DNA from: Argentina anserina
Taxonomy: Eukaryota > Streptophyta > Magnoliopsida > Rosales > Rosaceae
DNA: 64,000 bases
Reading direction: 5' to 3'
NCBI RefSeq assembly: GCF_933775445.1
Contig: NC_065877.1
Span: 31,620,001-31,684,000, forward strand
Shown here: positions 25,510 to 37,160 of the stretch, piece after piece
Layout: every line of letters starts with the position of its first letter
Position numbering within the stretch: position 1 is the first letter of the stretch
Notes under the pieces: generated by a model
The model's database searches: none
What the model saw: the letters and a program-made list of their open reading frames with translations, nothing else
Told to the model about the DNA's origin: nothing
Program-made: the position numbers and the translations under genes

Positions 25510-26040
25510 GATTTTATAAAAATGAAATCAAAGCCAGAATAGTCATTACATACCCCTCCGCTACCATCTATAGATAGACAAGAAATTGTGAGAGACACTC
25601 ACGACGGTACATAGCATAGGTCTACTTATTCTACATTAATGTCGATTCTACAACTAATCTAGCAAAATAGACAAAATAATGCATATATTACAAATAGACA
25701 GTAAAGAATAGACAAAAAACAAAAATCGATGTCATGTCATTGCTCTTAAGAGGGCCATTCTCAGCAAAAAAGGGTACGATCCAAACTTAGGCCTTGAAGA
25801 GCCTAAACAGTAACCCCATCAAAGCCAAGTTTAGATATGGGTCTGAAATCCCACACCCAAACCCTACCCAGAGAGGCCCAACACACCCTCCCGGTTGTTG
25901 CTAACCGTAGAAAACCGCAGACCTTTAACTTAACCCTCGTCGTCAGCTTGTCGTTGTCAGCCCCCAATGGAGCCACCATACACACTCAATCCACAGTCAC
26001 CACCGCCTTGCCCGAGAGAAAAGCGTCGCCGCTGCTTGTA
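25510..26040. other. Intergenic DNA between the dirigent copies
   Basis: No supported gene. Short open frames on both strands near 25800-26050 overlap each other and lack recognisable domains. Confidence 0.5.
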
Positions 26041-26059
26041 GAACCCTAGGTTATGAGAA

Positions 26060-26232
26060 AATCTCCTAAGCTCTGACTTTGATCGGATGACTAGAACATG
26101 CCCAATTTTTGAAGGGATTACAGAGATCTTTTTGTGCTGAAGAGATTATCATTCTTGATGATCCTTAATTAATTCAATTATCATACTCTTTCATATTGAT
26201 TATTGCTTTGATTGGATTGGATTTATGTGGCC
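26060..26232. repeat. Duplicated dirigent upstream DNA, right copy
   Basis: Repeats the 24815-25020 sequence (CTCTGACTTTGATCGGATGA... through GATTTATGTGG) with small indels. Confidence 0.6.
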
Positions 26233-26529
26233 ACTACTCCAGTGGCCAAAATATAAACTATCCTAATTTTTAAACTGGTGTTGAGGCACCAAACTCCCTA
26301 ATTATTTGTAAATTATTTTATATTTGCGAAACAGTACGTGCATTTCATGATTAGTATATCATATGAGAACCATTTTGAGAGTCTTTATTTTGATCCACAT
26401 TGACCATACAATTAGAAAACCATTTTGTGAATTCCATATAAAAAGGAACATTCTGGACCATTCTGTTCTTCATTTATTTAACAAAGTTCAGAACTAGCTA
26501 AAAGCCATCATCTTCTAGATTTTGAATGT

Positions 26530-26911
26530 CTAATAGTGTTGCACTGTTATATTGCAGCGTATAGTAGAGTAGCCACTTGGAATGTCGAAGAAATAAGTTT
26601 CAAAGAAGACATATCCCCAAGCAAACCGAAACTTACCAGTACACGACACCACCGCCAACTCTGTACTCGGTTCAAATTGCTTATAGATTCCTTGTATCTC
26701 AATAGTGCTGCCATTGTACTTCTTGTTTGTGAAAACAATTGACATAAGAGTCAGGGCGTTACATCCGTCTGGTGATGTTGTTATTCCAAAACCCTGTGCT
26801 CGGCCAACTATTGCTGAATTACGACTTGGGCCTTCGGTTATAGAGTCGTCGAAGATGTAAACTGTTCCAAAGCTTCCCTGCAATACCTGCAACTGGTAAA
26901 TCCATGATATT
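26530..26911 (-). pseudogene. Second dirigent gene copy, 5'-truncated and frameshifted
   Basis: The frame encodes FGTVYIFDDSITEGP, VGRAQG, FTNKKYNGSTIEIQG and a C-terminus ending ITVQHY, closely paralleling the copy at 20.4-23.7 kb. Upstream on the same strand TTACCAGTTGCAGGTATTGC would encode the conserved PVAGIAG segment, but in another frame: a short deletion replaced the WTFDQ region. There is no ATG or signal peptide in frame, so the copy is a pseudogene. It identifies a former tandem dirigent array. Confidence 0.8.
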
Positions 26912-27204
26912 TTATACCATGAACAAAGAGATATGTGATATTGATAATAGTGTTTTCAAAGGCATGGAGAATCGAAGGAAAAAGCGTTGGGGCGGTCTTT
27001 TTTGAAAAAGGCGACGGCTGATGCGGCTGGAGGCGGAGGAACCGTCTGTTAAGCGCCCGATGTCCGAGAGCTAAGAGGTTTTTTGGCAGACAGCATCAGT
27101 TATCTCCCTAGGAAAACAATAGCTTTTGTGAATTGCTATTGAAACCTATTGCGAGTTTACGACATCGGCATCGGCAACATCTAAATTCAATTAGCTTATA
27201 TCCT

Positions 27205-28560
27205 CATTTGTGACACGACCCGTCTCAAATAACAACCTAATATTTACGGTAAGTCGTGCAGGCACCACTATTAAAATAATAAACCAAACTTACAATTAAG
27301 GTAAAAATAAAACATTTAATACTTTCCCATTTTGATAATATAAATAAACGTATGTGATCAATGGGTTATAAAAACATAAACGTGATTCCATCTCATTCTT
27401 GGAATCCAAATTCAAATAAGAGCATCGACAAAGAATATCCATTACCAAGTCACGTTCTAAAAAATAGAAGCGGTCAACATGATAATAAAGGAACACTAAT
27501 ATTTCACATACAAGCCCGATACGCCACTCATAAAACAAATATAAGATCACAACAAATCGCATGTGCGTCATCTCACTTTCTGAATGTATATATGTGGTCC
27601 ACTAGTACATTACATCTCTTCTAGCGACCCAGTAGTATCTACAACACTGTCGGTTCATCCTCTCTCTTCTTGTATCATCAACAACACTTATACCTCTCTC
27701 TTTTCCCAATTTCGTTTTGACTTTTTCAACGCATGTGAAATTATCAAATAGACATATAAAAGTGAAACAAAAACAAGAAAATTTTCAACCTGTCTAATTT
27801 AAAATAGAGAATATAAATGATTTTTTTCCCTTTTTCGTCAATCTTTATTTATTAATTTATTTTAAGAAAACCCCAATTCAAAATAATAAAATTGAATAAT
27901 TTCATTTAATTAATTTTATTTTTTATTGTTAAAAAATACAATAAATAACATTATTAATCTTCATGTATCAATTGAAAAGTTACATAGAATGTTTGATAAA
28001 CTTCGGTTAGGATTTGAGAAAAAAAATTGTTCAATAGATGTTAGAATTTTTTGTGTTGCTTTTACTATTTTGTGTGTTTCAAATCAATGAATGAAAAAAG
28101 AAAACAATATTATTAATTTTGAATTTGGGAGTGAAAGAGAAAATTAATTTGAGAAGATGAAATATGTAATTACTAAGAATTTTCGAGTTGTTTATAATAA
28201 TTGAATAAAAGTATAATTGAAAAGATATTAGGATTAATTGATAGTAGATTGATTTGGTATCCAATAGTGATATATTGATTATGGGCATTTTTGGAAAAGT
28301 ATGAAGGTCTAAATAACATTTTAAGTATTTGTAAAAGTTAAAGAGATGTCTACTAAGTGAGGATGTCCAAATATCATTTTTGGAGGTATGAATAGAAGCT
28401 CTCATAAGAATATTACTATCAAAATTTAAATAAATTAAATAAAATTTATTATTTCTTCTCTTATTTTAATCATCCAATTTTTCACGTAAATAACTACCCT
28501 CTTTGTATGTGTGCAGACAGTTTCTAATATATTAAATATTAAGTATTTAGATTTTACCTA
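27205..28560. other. AT-rich intergenic DNA, possible LTR edge
   Basis: TGTGACACGACCCGTCTC near 27210 resembles the start of a Gypsy LTR (compare TGTAACGACCCC elsewhere here), but no partner end or target duplication was found. The remainder is AT-rich without a gene. Confidence 0.3.
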
Positions 28561-28743
28561 ATGAATTAAGTGTGGGTGCAAAAGCGAGCAACATCCCACA
28601 CACATAGTCTAACAGTATCGATCAGAACTAGAGGATTGATTATGAGGACCAGAGAAGAAGGTACGTCGGTCTTTATTAGAGGTCGGACGGAAAGACCTGC
28701 TATCCGACATCGGCAAAGGGTCAGTGGTAACCGCTTGATCAGA

Positions 28744-29003
28744 TTATGGCTGCTCACAAATCGCTCGTCTCCGTCATTATTATATTGCTGTTATACACAC
28801 ACGCGACGTCGCTAACTTTGTCATCGATCTTTGGCTACTCCAGGACGACGAAATCGCTTTCATCCATCACGGGGACAGGGTCGCTAACCACCTCTTCAAA
28901 TGCTGGCTACACAAGCACGCCCAAGTCACTCTTCCTTGTTTGTTTCAGCTTCTTGTTGAAAACCCTAATGACATGTGCAGGAGTAAACTTTGAAACAATG
29001 CAG
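28744..29003 (+). other. Unassigned open reading frame, possible exon or gene relic
   Basis: One frame reads without stops for about 85 codons (SDYGCSQIARLRHYY... to ...ENPNDMCRSKL) and contains a plausible soluble-protein composition; it has no ATG at its start and no recognised domain. A second frame from the ATG at 28746 gives 98 residues with a hydrophobic start. Only one, or neither, can be real. A short upstream stretch (about 28658-28715, TCGGACGGAAAGACCTG) is echoed at about 29635-29695, so duplicated DNA is involved. Confidence 0.25.
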
Positions 29004-29706
29004 AGTTTCAAAATCTTCTTGACCCAAAGTAATCGGCAATGAACCCACGGCAATAGGAGTGTACTTCTGTTTATATATTACGAGCAACCATTACAATCAT
29101 TTTCGCTTCATCTGGATGTGGGAAAACTTTCAACAGAACCATAAATAGTAACACTTATGCTCAGAAAAAGAGTATAATGGGTCAGATTTTCACGTTCCGA
29201 TCATGCACCATAGTTATATTGCAACATTCAAAGTAACATCTATATATGAGAAAGAAGCAATCACTAGGACATGATTTAGATCACGTTACACACCTTTAGA
29301 CGTCTCCACAGTTTATCCAATTTTTCCTGCACACAATGTTATAAGATGAGAAAAAGTGAATACCTAGCTAGCTTATCAAGTCAAGAGATATTTCGTCTAA
29401 CACCGGCCTGTGTTCATCTCTGCAGAACATCTAGAACTATGGTTTGTACTCCTAGTATGCATGATTGACTTTAACAAAACTCGATGCTTTGCTTGAAAAC
29501 TAATAAAGCTTAATTATACCAACGGCTCGGTGTGTGCGTTTCTTGATCTTCCGTCAACTTTGCTACACCATAATATGATCGAAAAAACAAGGTTATAATG
29601 AGCGAAACCCTAACGGGAAAAAGAAGAAGAGGAAAGTACTTCGGTTTCAATCGGAGATCAGACGGAAAGAGCTGGTGTTCAACATCAGGTATTTTTAACA
29701 TTTTTT

Positions 29707-30225
29707 TTATGGGAGGGTTAGTGAGGATACCCTCAAGCCTTCGTTAATGAAACTTTCAAATACAAAGGGAGGGACGTCAAACCTAAATCCCTGATTATAA
29801 AGACATGACATAATATCAAAGATCCATACAAACAAGTACTTAACAAGGCACCAACTAGCAACAAGTATCACTCTATTTGCTTTAAAACAGCGATGACATA
29901 ATGGAGAGGATAATAGATATGAGACCCTAACAATGATGAAGTAGCAGTTACATATCCTAATATCACATAGAGCAGCTCCCCAACTATGTTGCCGCCGGAC
30001 GATCAATCCGATGACACTTAGTCTCACCCTACCACTAGGCGGCAACAACCATTTGACAAAGCAAGGAACTCGCCGCCTACCTAGAGCAGACAAGGCACAA
30101 AGAGTGCGCACACAGACATGAAACCCAACTCCCCCTACGAAACTGATGGAGGGAATTATTAAACAAACTAAATAAATAAACACAAATAAATCAATCATAA
30201 GGCCCAAAACTAAGGCCCATGCCCA
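29707..30225 (-). mobile_element. Retroposon-like dispersed repeat with terminal A-run
   Basis: Read on the minus strand it begins near GGGCATGGGCC and ends AACCCTCCCATAAAAAAAA. A second copy lies on the plus strand at 51085-51630, also ending in an A-rich tail, with shared tracts such as GGCGGCAACATAGT and TTGCTAGTTGGT. GC-rich DNA continues upstream on this strand to about 30800 and may be the rest of the same element. No reverse transcriptase is visible, so it is a non-autonomous or 5'-truncated non-LTR-type repeat (inference). Confidence 0.55.
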
Positions 30226-30938
30226 AAGATTATTTGAGGAGAGAGGAAGAGCAGCCGACCAAGCCTAAACCAATCCCATCTCAACCGCCGCCTTACCACC
30301 CAGCACATTGCCCAGCCTTTTACGTCGGGTTGCTACCCTTCCCGTCGCACCATCCTTTCCACTTCGGCGACTCCTGCTGCCCAAAACCGGCCAACTATGG
30401 CTTGGAGCGAACCAAGACCCCACAACCCAGATTGGATCTACACGATCTAACCCGAGTCGCATCACCACTGAATCGCCGCCATCGCACCACACCCACACCG
30501 ACTGTGCAAACAGGCGCCAAGCATTAACCCAGCGAGAATCGGGCCAAAGCCCAACCGACGCTCTCCTCCTCCTGAAAATCATCGCGCACGGTCCCGATCT
30601 AGCCACGATCAAGGCAACCGGCGTACATTTTGGCCAACACAAAATCACCCGAAGCCTGTCCGATGACGGCATAGAGGCGTGCCACCGGACAGGGACAGAC
30701 CAAACTCTACGACTACTCTCTGTTTTCTCTCCTCCGTTCTTTTTCTTGTTTTTGGACCTATTCTTATTTGCCTTCAAATCTTATGGTATTTTTACCATTT
30801 TATCGAGGAGGAGGCTTGCATTTCACGTTTTGGGACAAAAAGTAGCAGTTGGGCTTGCACAAATTGCAGGCCCAAGCTTGGTTCAATGGCCCAAATTCTA
30901 TCCGACTGCGTCTCCACTCTAGAGGGGGCATTATACTG

Positions 30939-30949
30939 TATATAAAAAG
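30939..30949 (+). promoter_or_regulatory. TATA box of the PUX5-like gene
   Basis: TATATAAAAAG lies 50-60 bp upstream of the ATG at 30999, implying a short leader of about 25-30 nt. Confidence 0.6.
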
Positions 30950-30998
30950 AGAGCAAAACAATTTAGCTCCCAAAGAGAAGCAAAGAATCCGATCAAGA

Positions 30999-33374
30999 AT
31001 GGAAGCCGAAGGTCAAGAAGCGAACCCCCAAAACGACGCCGTAGTCACATCCTTCTGCGAGATCACCTCCGCCTCCAACCAAGAAGCCCGCTTCTTCCTC
31101 GAATCCCACAACTGGGACCTCGACGCCGCCGTCTCAACTTTCTTCGAAAACGAAACCTCCGCCGTTGCCGAAGCCGGCGTTCCCGTTACCGCCAACCCTG
31201 TCGCGGCGCCCTCCCACTCGCTATCGCCGTCTCCGTCGCACTCGCCGGAGTACTCGCCCTCTCAGTCACCCGCGCGCTCCCGCTCGCCCTCCCCGGCGCC
31301 GTCCCGCCAGGCGTACCAGCTCCGGTCGAAGCACTCCGCCTCCGGGACTAGCAAGGAGGACAACAAGCCGAGGACACGTGGCGGCATTCGGACGCTTTCC
31401 GATCTGAATGGGCGTCCGGAGAAGGATGGATCTGATAGCGACTCCGATGAGCCCAACGAGTACTACACTGGTGGCGAGAAAAGGTAAAACCTGCACAAAT
31501 TTGAAGTAAAATTATTGTCTTTTTGGGCCAGGATTTTTTACGGCTGTGGTAACCCAAAGTTATATAAAATCATGAACAAACTGAAGGTAAAAAATTATAC
31601 AACTTGCTATCTAGATCAAACACACTCTAATTGGAAAGTATGGTATAAAATAATCATATATCAACTTCATTATATGACCCAATTGTAGGTAGTCTCAACA
31701 AGAACAACAGACCTTTTCGGTGTTTTGATGTTGAGTAGTCTATTACTGCCTTACATGTGTAGCAATTATTGTCAGTTTAGCCATTAACCTGAAGTTGTAG
31801 ACCTTATAGCAGGCTTAATAATATCCAATTGTTGATGTTGTTTGCATCTTGCAGTGGTATGCTTGTCCAAGACCCTAGGAGAGGAGGCGAGAATGATGTG
31901 GATTCAATATTCGCTCAAGCCAGACAGTTTGCCCAAGCACCTCCGGAATCTTCATCAAGCTCAAGAAGTTTTACTGGAACAGCTCGAACACTTACAGGAG
32001 AGACTGTTCCAACTGCTGCACCTCAGCCACCTGAGTCTGTCAATCACACCATTACTTTCTGGAACAATGGCTTTACCGTAGATGACGGTCCACTGCGGAG
32101 GGTGGATGATCCTGCAAATGCAGACTTCATGGCAGTAAGTTTTCATGAAATTATCTAATCATTTTGATTTTAGATTTCCATGCATTTTTTTCTCGTTTGA
32201 GTATATCAGCTTTTATTTCAAGTGAAGTTTACTGCTTGGGATCCAAATACTCTGTTTAGTCAACTAGCTGTTTTTTTATACCTTTAATGGTGTCTGTCCA
32301 AATGTCAAAGGATTCTGAAAAGTCTTAAAAGATGCTTGATTTGAAATGTCCTAGTTTTAATACGCATATGATGTTTCTGATACACGGGAGATTGAAAGAT
32401 TTAAGGAAGATGATAACTTATTGTTCTGAATTCCTTAAATTGTATAACAGTCGAGAACCATATAGCCTTGCAGAGTAGTATTTTAGTCAAACATAATTGC
32501 CTCAATTGTGACTGAAAAGATTTTAGGAACTCTTAGTATAAACTTTTTCCATTTTTTTCTGTCCATAAAGTAAAGAAAATCGTTGGGGACATAGAGCCGA
32601 GAGGAGAGCGATGTATTTATTAGTTGGTGTATTAGGAATATTACTCTCAATGTGATTACTTACATGGCATTATTTGGTGCTCTCTTTTTGCATGTTATTG
32701 CTCTTGTTTGGTGTACTGTGTTTTGTCTCAGACTTCTGGTTTTATCTCTCTTCTGATGTAGATGATGTGTTATTATAAATGCAGAGCATCAGGAATTCTG
32801 ATTGCCCAAAAGAGCTTGAACCAGCTAGTAGGAGGACTGCTGTTCATGTCAGTCTTATGAAGCGGGAAGAAGACTACCCAGTATGTGCTAGTTATATCAT
32901 ATTCTCTGATAGTACGTTTGTCGTTGATCTTGATCGAATTCATTGGTTCTGATGTCCAGTTGCTTAACCTATTTACAGGAACCAGTGAAGCAGTGCGGTC
33001 AGGTTGCTTTTCAAGGTGTTGGAAGAACTTTAGGTGGCAGCACCTCAGAGTCAGCTGCCTCTGACTCAACTGCCGCTGCCGCTGCCGCTCCTCTTACAAC
33101 TGCTCCATTGCCATCACTGGGATTAACCGTTGATCAGTCATTGCCATCGACCTCTATTCAGCTAAGGTTGGCCGATGGTACTCGGATGGTGTCTCGCTTC
33201 AACAACTACCATACAATTAGAGACATTCATGCTTTTATTGATGCATCAAGACCTGGTGGGATAAGAAATTACCGGTTGCAGACAATGGGTTTTCCTCCAA
33301 AACAGCTCACTGATTTGGACCAAACAATAGAGCAGGCTGGTGCCGCCAATTCTGTTATTATCCAAAAGCTCTAG
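30999..33374 (+). CDS. PUX5: Plant UBX-domain protein (UBA-SEP-UBX), PUX5/p47-like Cdc48 adaptor
   Basis: Adaptor linking the AAA ATPase CDC48/p97 to ubiquitinated cargo, nuclear and cytosolic in the family. Four exons join in phase: 30999-31483, 31855-32134, 32785-32880, 32979-33374, giving 418 residues, near the family size. Visible are an N-terminal UBA-like helical region (about 10-50; [19 protein letters not shown]), a low-complexity Ser/Pro linker (about 70-105), the SEP domain (about 224-290; [17 protein letters not shown]) and a C-terminal UBX domain (about 345-418; [24 protein letters not shown]). An Ala repeat (GCC/GCT codons) precedes the UBX. The ATG is the first after the TATA box and starts MEAEGQE. 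Confidence 0.93.
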
Positions 33375-33927
33375 GAAGGGTGCGGACAAGCTTTTGAGTC
33401 TTGGAGCTAGATATAAGTACATCTATCGTAGTTATATGATGAATTCTTATTAGACCCCCAACGAAGTTTCAGTATCCATGGAGGGGTTCATCAAACGGTT
33501 TATGCTTTCTTATGCAAGAAATTATGTTTTCAAAGCATAGGAAGCTAGTTTGTTAAGTAAAAATTGTTGTTAAATGAAGAACCTATTTCGGGCAAATTGG
33601 CTTCCCCACCTCCCCTTCTTTTTTACTCCGTCTGGTTTTTCCTCATCTGCAAAACTTGAATGAATTTGTTTTTCAGTTTTGGCTACATATATCTATTTTC
33701 AATTGAAAGATGTGAATATAGGATCTGTGGCACTCTGACTGGCCTAATTTTGCTTTTCAAATGCCATGTGGCTCGTCACATTGTCATTACGCAACTCTTG
33801 TTATCAACTGGTGAATTCACAAATAGTAACTCCCGCTAAGTATTCTTGATCGTGATAGATATTTACAACAGTTTGTCGTGGAAGAGATGTTTGCTCTCAA
33901 ATGTTTTTAGTGGATTGAATCACTGAT

Positions 33928-34475
33928 GGTGCGTTTACTAATTTGGAATATAATTCATCTAGGAGACAAAATAGATTTAGATATGAAGATTTTAATTCTC
34001 TTGAATTTTTTACTTATGACATAGAATTAAAATATAATTAATATTAATTATGATCGATGTTGTTTATTTACCATCATAATTATAAATAAAATACTCATAT
34101 ATATATATATATAAAGTCACTTATTTCCTCTACTGGAGAATATTATTAGAGAAATAGAAGAACTAATCTTAAATACTCTCGTAGAATATGTGGTTGTTTA
34201 ATTGTGGTTGTATATATATATATATTCTCAATTTAAGTTGGACAATTTAGAAATATTCTTAATTAAATTAGGTTAGTTTAAGTAACAAAAATTGATATTC
34301 AAACTGATGGTGGAATTGATTCTGATACCCACCTCTCCCTTTAGGTATTAAGTTAATGATTTTGTCAAAAATCAATTCTTGATGAGAAGGTGTGACCCAC
34401 ATTCAACGACGAATTTTTTTTATCCCGTAAGCAATTATTCAATTATCAATTCTATTCCACATTATTAAACGTGCC
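33928..34475. mobile_element. MITE with GG(T/C)(G/A)CGTTTA terminal inverted repeats
   Basis: The left end GGTGCGTTTACTAATTTGGA and the right end in reverse GGCACGTTTAATAATGTGGA form about 25-bp imperfect inverted repeats. The interior is AT-rich (including AT microsatellites) and noncoding. A target duplication could not be settled, so the superfamily is open. Confidence 0.6.
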
Positions 34476-34548
34476 ATGAAGGTGTAAGTTTTCACAACCA
34501 ATGTAAATGAATTAGTGAAAGAGGGTTCTTTTACGGTTTGTTTTACCA

Positions 34549-34703
34549 CAGTGATGATCATCTGGTCAGCAGTTTAGCATCAGGTGGCGCTAAACTGCAT
34601 TCCGGTCTGATTGTTTGGCCACTGTTTGACCAAATCGGATGACGGTTGGGCACCACCTTATTAAATCTGGTGCTCAACTGCTGACCAGGTGATCATCACT
34701 CTC
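34549..34703. mobile_element. Short foldback MITE (155 bp) with 8-bp target duplication
   Basis: The left end CAGTGATGATCATCTGGTCA and the reverse of the right end GAGAGTGATGATCACCTGGT share a long arm running through GGTCAGCAGTT, so most of the element can fold into a hairpin. The exact octamer TTTTACCA flanks it at 34541-34548 and 34704-34711, consistent with hAT (8 bp). No coding capacity. Confidence 0.72.
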
Positions 34704-34711
34704 TTTTACCA

Positions 34712-36412
34712 TGTTTGGGCTCATTTGCCAAATTTTCACTTATAAATTTTTCCTTCCATTCTCAACTATTTCCGATCACGAGTTCATTGTTATTTCCTCC
34801 TTCTTTCCTTTGGTGCTGCTTGTCTGACATATGAGATTCCAAAATTTGTCCTTGTTGAAAGGGAAAGAAAACACGTATTGTATATACTGATCAGTGATCC
34901 TCTGACCGCCATACTCTATTTGTTCCTCATCCTTCAAAAACTCTTTATCTGCTACAATAATGTGTATGTATATCCAAAACAAAACTTATATGTATATAGT
35001 TTTACACTCTTATCAACTTATTAACCAGACCTTAAGCATTAAACTAGTTTTCTAATTGTTTGGTTCTACATGAGACTGATGCATGTATAAAGGTCGAGTG
35101 ATGTTAAGGCGTACGTACTAATGAACTTATAGTTGATACAATGTGCATTATATATATGATTTGCAAAAGGGTAGTACGTCCAGATTATTTGCAGAGGGGC
35201 GCTTGTAATTGACTGATAGTTGTCGATTGTATCGATCTAGTGAGCCACCAGTTAACCATTATTACATTTTTGCATATTAATCATACGTTAGCGCATGTTA
35301 TATATATATATATATATATTATCTTCCAACTTATCGTAATGAAAATAATTGAGGTTATGAATAAGTTTTTTTTTTTCGGTAAGAAGGTTATGAATAAGTT
35401 GATGTACGTAAAATAATAAGAAGTTTTACTTAAAGGGTGTTGAATATTATTTAATTTTTTACTATCAAATGCATACTACTGGATATATAATAAATTCAAG
35501 CATTTTATGAGGTAGAACTGCAAAATGGGGACTTACTACGTGATTATTCTTGTGTTTGTAGTTTTTGTGCAAATGATGCAGTGACGTACCTATGTATTAT
35601 GTATATTGTTAATTTGATGATAAGATTTTACAACATTTTGCATATAGTTGAGCAGGGGACTGAAAAAATTTGAAGTCCAAAAATTGTGTTAAACCTTACA
35701 TTTCTGTCTACGAAAATAAATAATACTAACTCGCAATGGTAACTGGGAATTCAAAGAGAGCATTGAGGAAGAAGAAGACCGTAGGCAAGGAAAGACAGAA
35801 GGGACGTTCGGCACTTTTTCTCTTTTCCCCCGCGGCTACAGCTCCAAAAACCCACTTGTTTTAAAGTTTAAACCTGATGGATGAGTTATACATCTATTAT
35901 GAACTAATTAATAGACCTGAATCGAACCCAGCTCAGTGCTTTAACTCAGGCTCATCTGCAATTTCTGCAACATAGGTGGATCATTATCAGCCAGTATCAA
36001 TTGTCATTTATTTTTCAATACTATGTGTGAATATGATCAAGTTAACAAAGACAGCACTCCGATCAAACTTCAAATTAACTACTGGCCGGAGTTCTGTCCA
36101 TTCCACTACTAAAGAGTAACAAGTAACAATTTACAACATCCGGATTGTGGTTTGCAGTTTGCACTTGTTTATATGAGTACTTACTGTTCGAATTATAACT
36201 CATATAGAAACTTAATTATTTCCATCAATCAAACTTAAGATGGTATAATTTCTAAGAAAATATGGTAGATTTAAATTGGTAAACTCAGTAAACACATTCT
36301 ATCTTAATTACTTTACCAATACGTTAAATCGTGTAAATGTGTAATACTGTACGTTCCCTTTAACCGTAAATTATATTTTTGCTCAAGTAGAGAGATGGTT
36401 GTACACATGGGG
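34712..36412. other. Intergenic DNA upstream of the KNOX gene
   Basis: AT-rich with (AT)n near 35300. No coding frame recognised. This would hold distal KNOX regulatory DNA, but no specific element was identified. Confidence 0.5.
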
Positions 36413-36420
36413 TATAAATA
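36413..36420 (+). promoter_or_regulatory. TATA box candidate of the KNOX gene
   Basis: TATAAATA about 740 bp upstream of the chosen ATG. If used, the leader is long, contains GA/CT microsatellites (about 36605-36625, 36948-36960) and several upstream ATGs, including an 86-codon upstream frame at 36549-36809. Confidence 0.4.
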
Positions 36421-37160
36421 GACATTGGACATTTAGGACAATCCCGTCAAATGACCAGGGTATATTAAACAGAGTTTAATGGATGGAAGAAAAGAATGAG
36501 CCAGACTAGCCAGCATCAAATTCAATCAGTAACATAGACGGTTGACGTTTGATCATTTCCCATCAATCCACCACCACCACCACCAGCAGCTCAATTGGCC
36601 AAGAGAGAGAGGGAGAGAGAGTAGTACACTGTAATAGAAGTACATACAGATGCTTGTGTCACAGTTCTGTCATCAAACACCAAACACCATCATTAACTTC
36701 TCTTCTCAGAACATCACCCCTTAAAACCCTAATAATTAGACTCGAGCTAGAGACCGGCAAATCAGATACAGATAAACGTCACTCACTGCAGTTTCAGCTA
36801 CCGAGATGAAGAAAAACAAAGAGTGCTAGCTAGCTAGCTTTGCTTTTTGTATCGGGAAGGAAACAATTTCAGCTTCAGTAAGAGCTTCAGTAGGAGTTGC
36901 ACAACTACACGTTAACTCCGCGTGCATACCTCGTTCACTGTGTGTCTCTCTCTCTCTATGAGTTTTACTGTTTATGTACCCAAGCAAGATGGAAAGAAAA
37001 AAGAAAAAAATCCTCATGTTTCTGACTGACTGGGATTATTCACTGTTACGCACCCTTGGTCTTTCTAGCTAGCTGTACACTCTTTGAGATCTTTAAGCTT
37101 AAAAACCGGGAGGCATTCCCTCTTCTAGTAGAGCTCATTACCCTTACCATCTTTGAACAG

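Noticed and set aside
30219..30922. Long frames on both strands upstream of PUX5 (up to 204 codons)
   Set aside because: Frames overlap on both strands in GC-rich DNA, lack domains and have no splice or codon signal. Probably part of the retroposon-like repeat.
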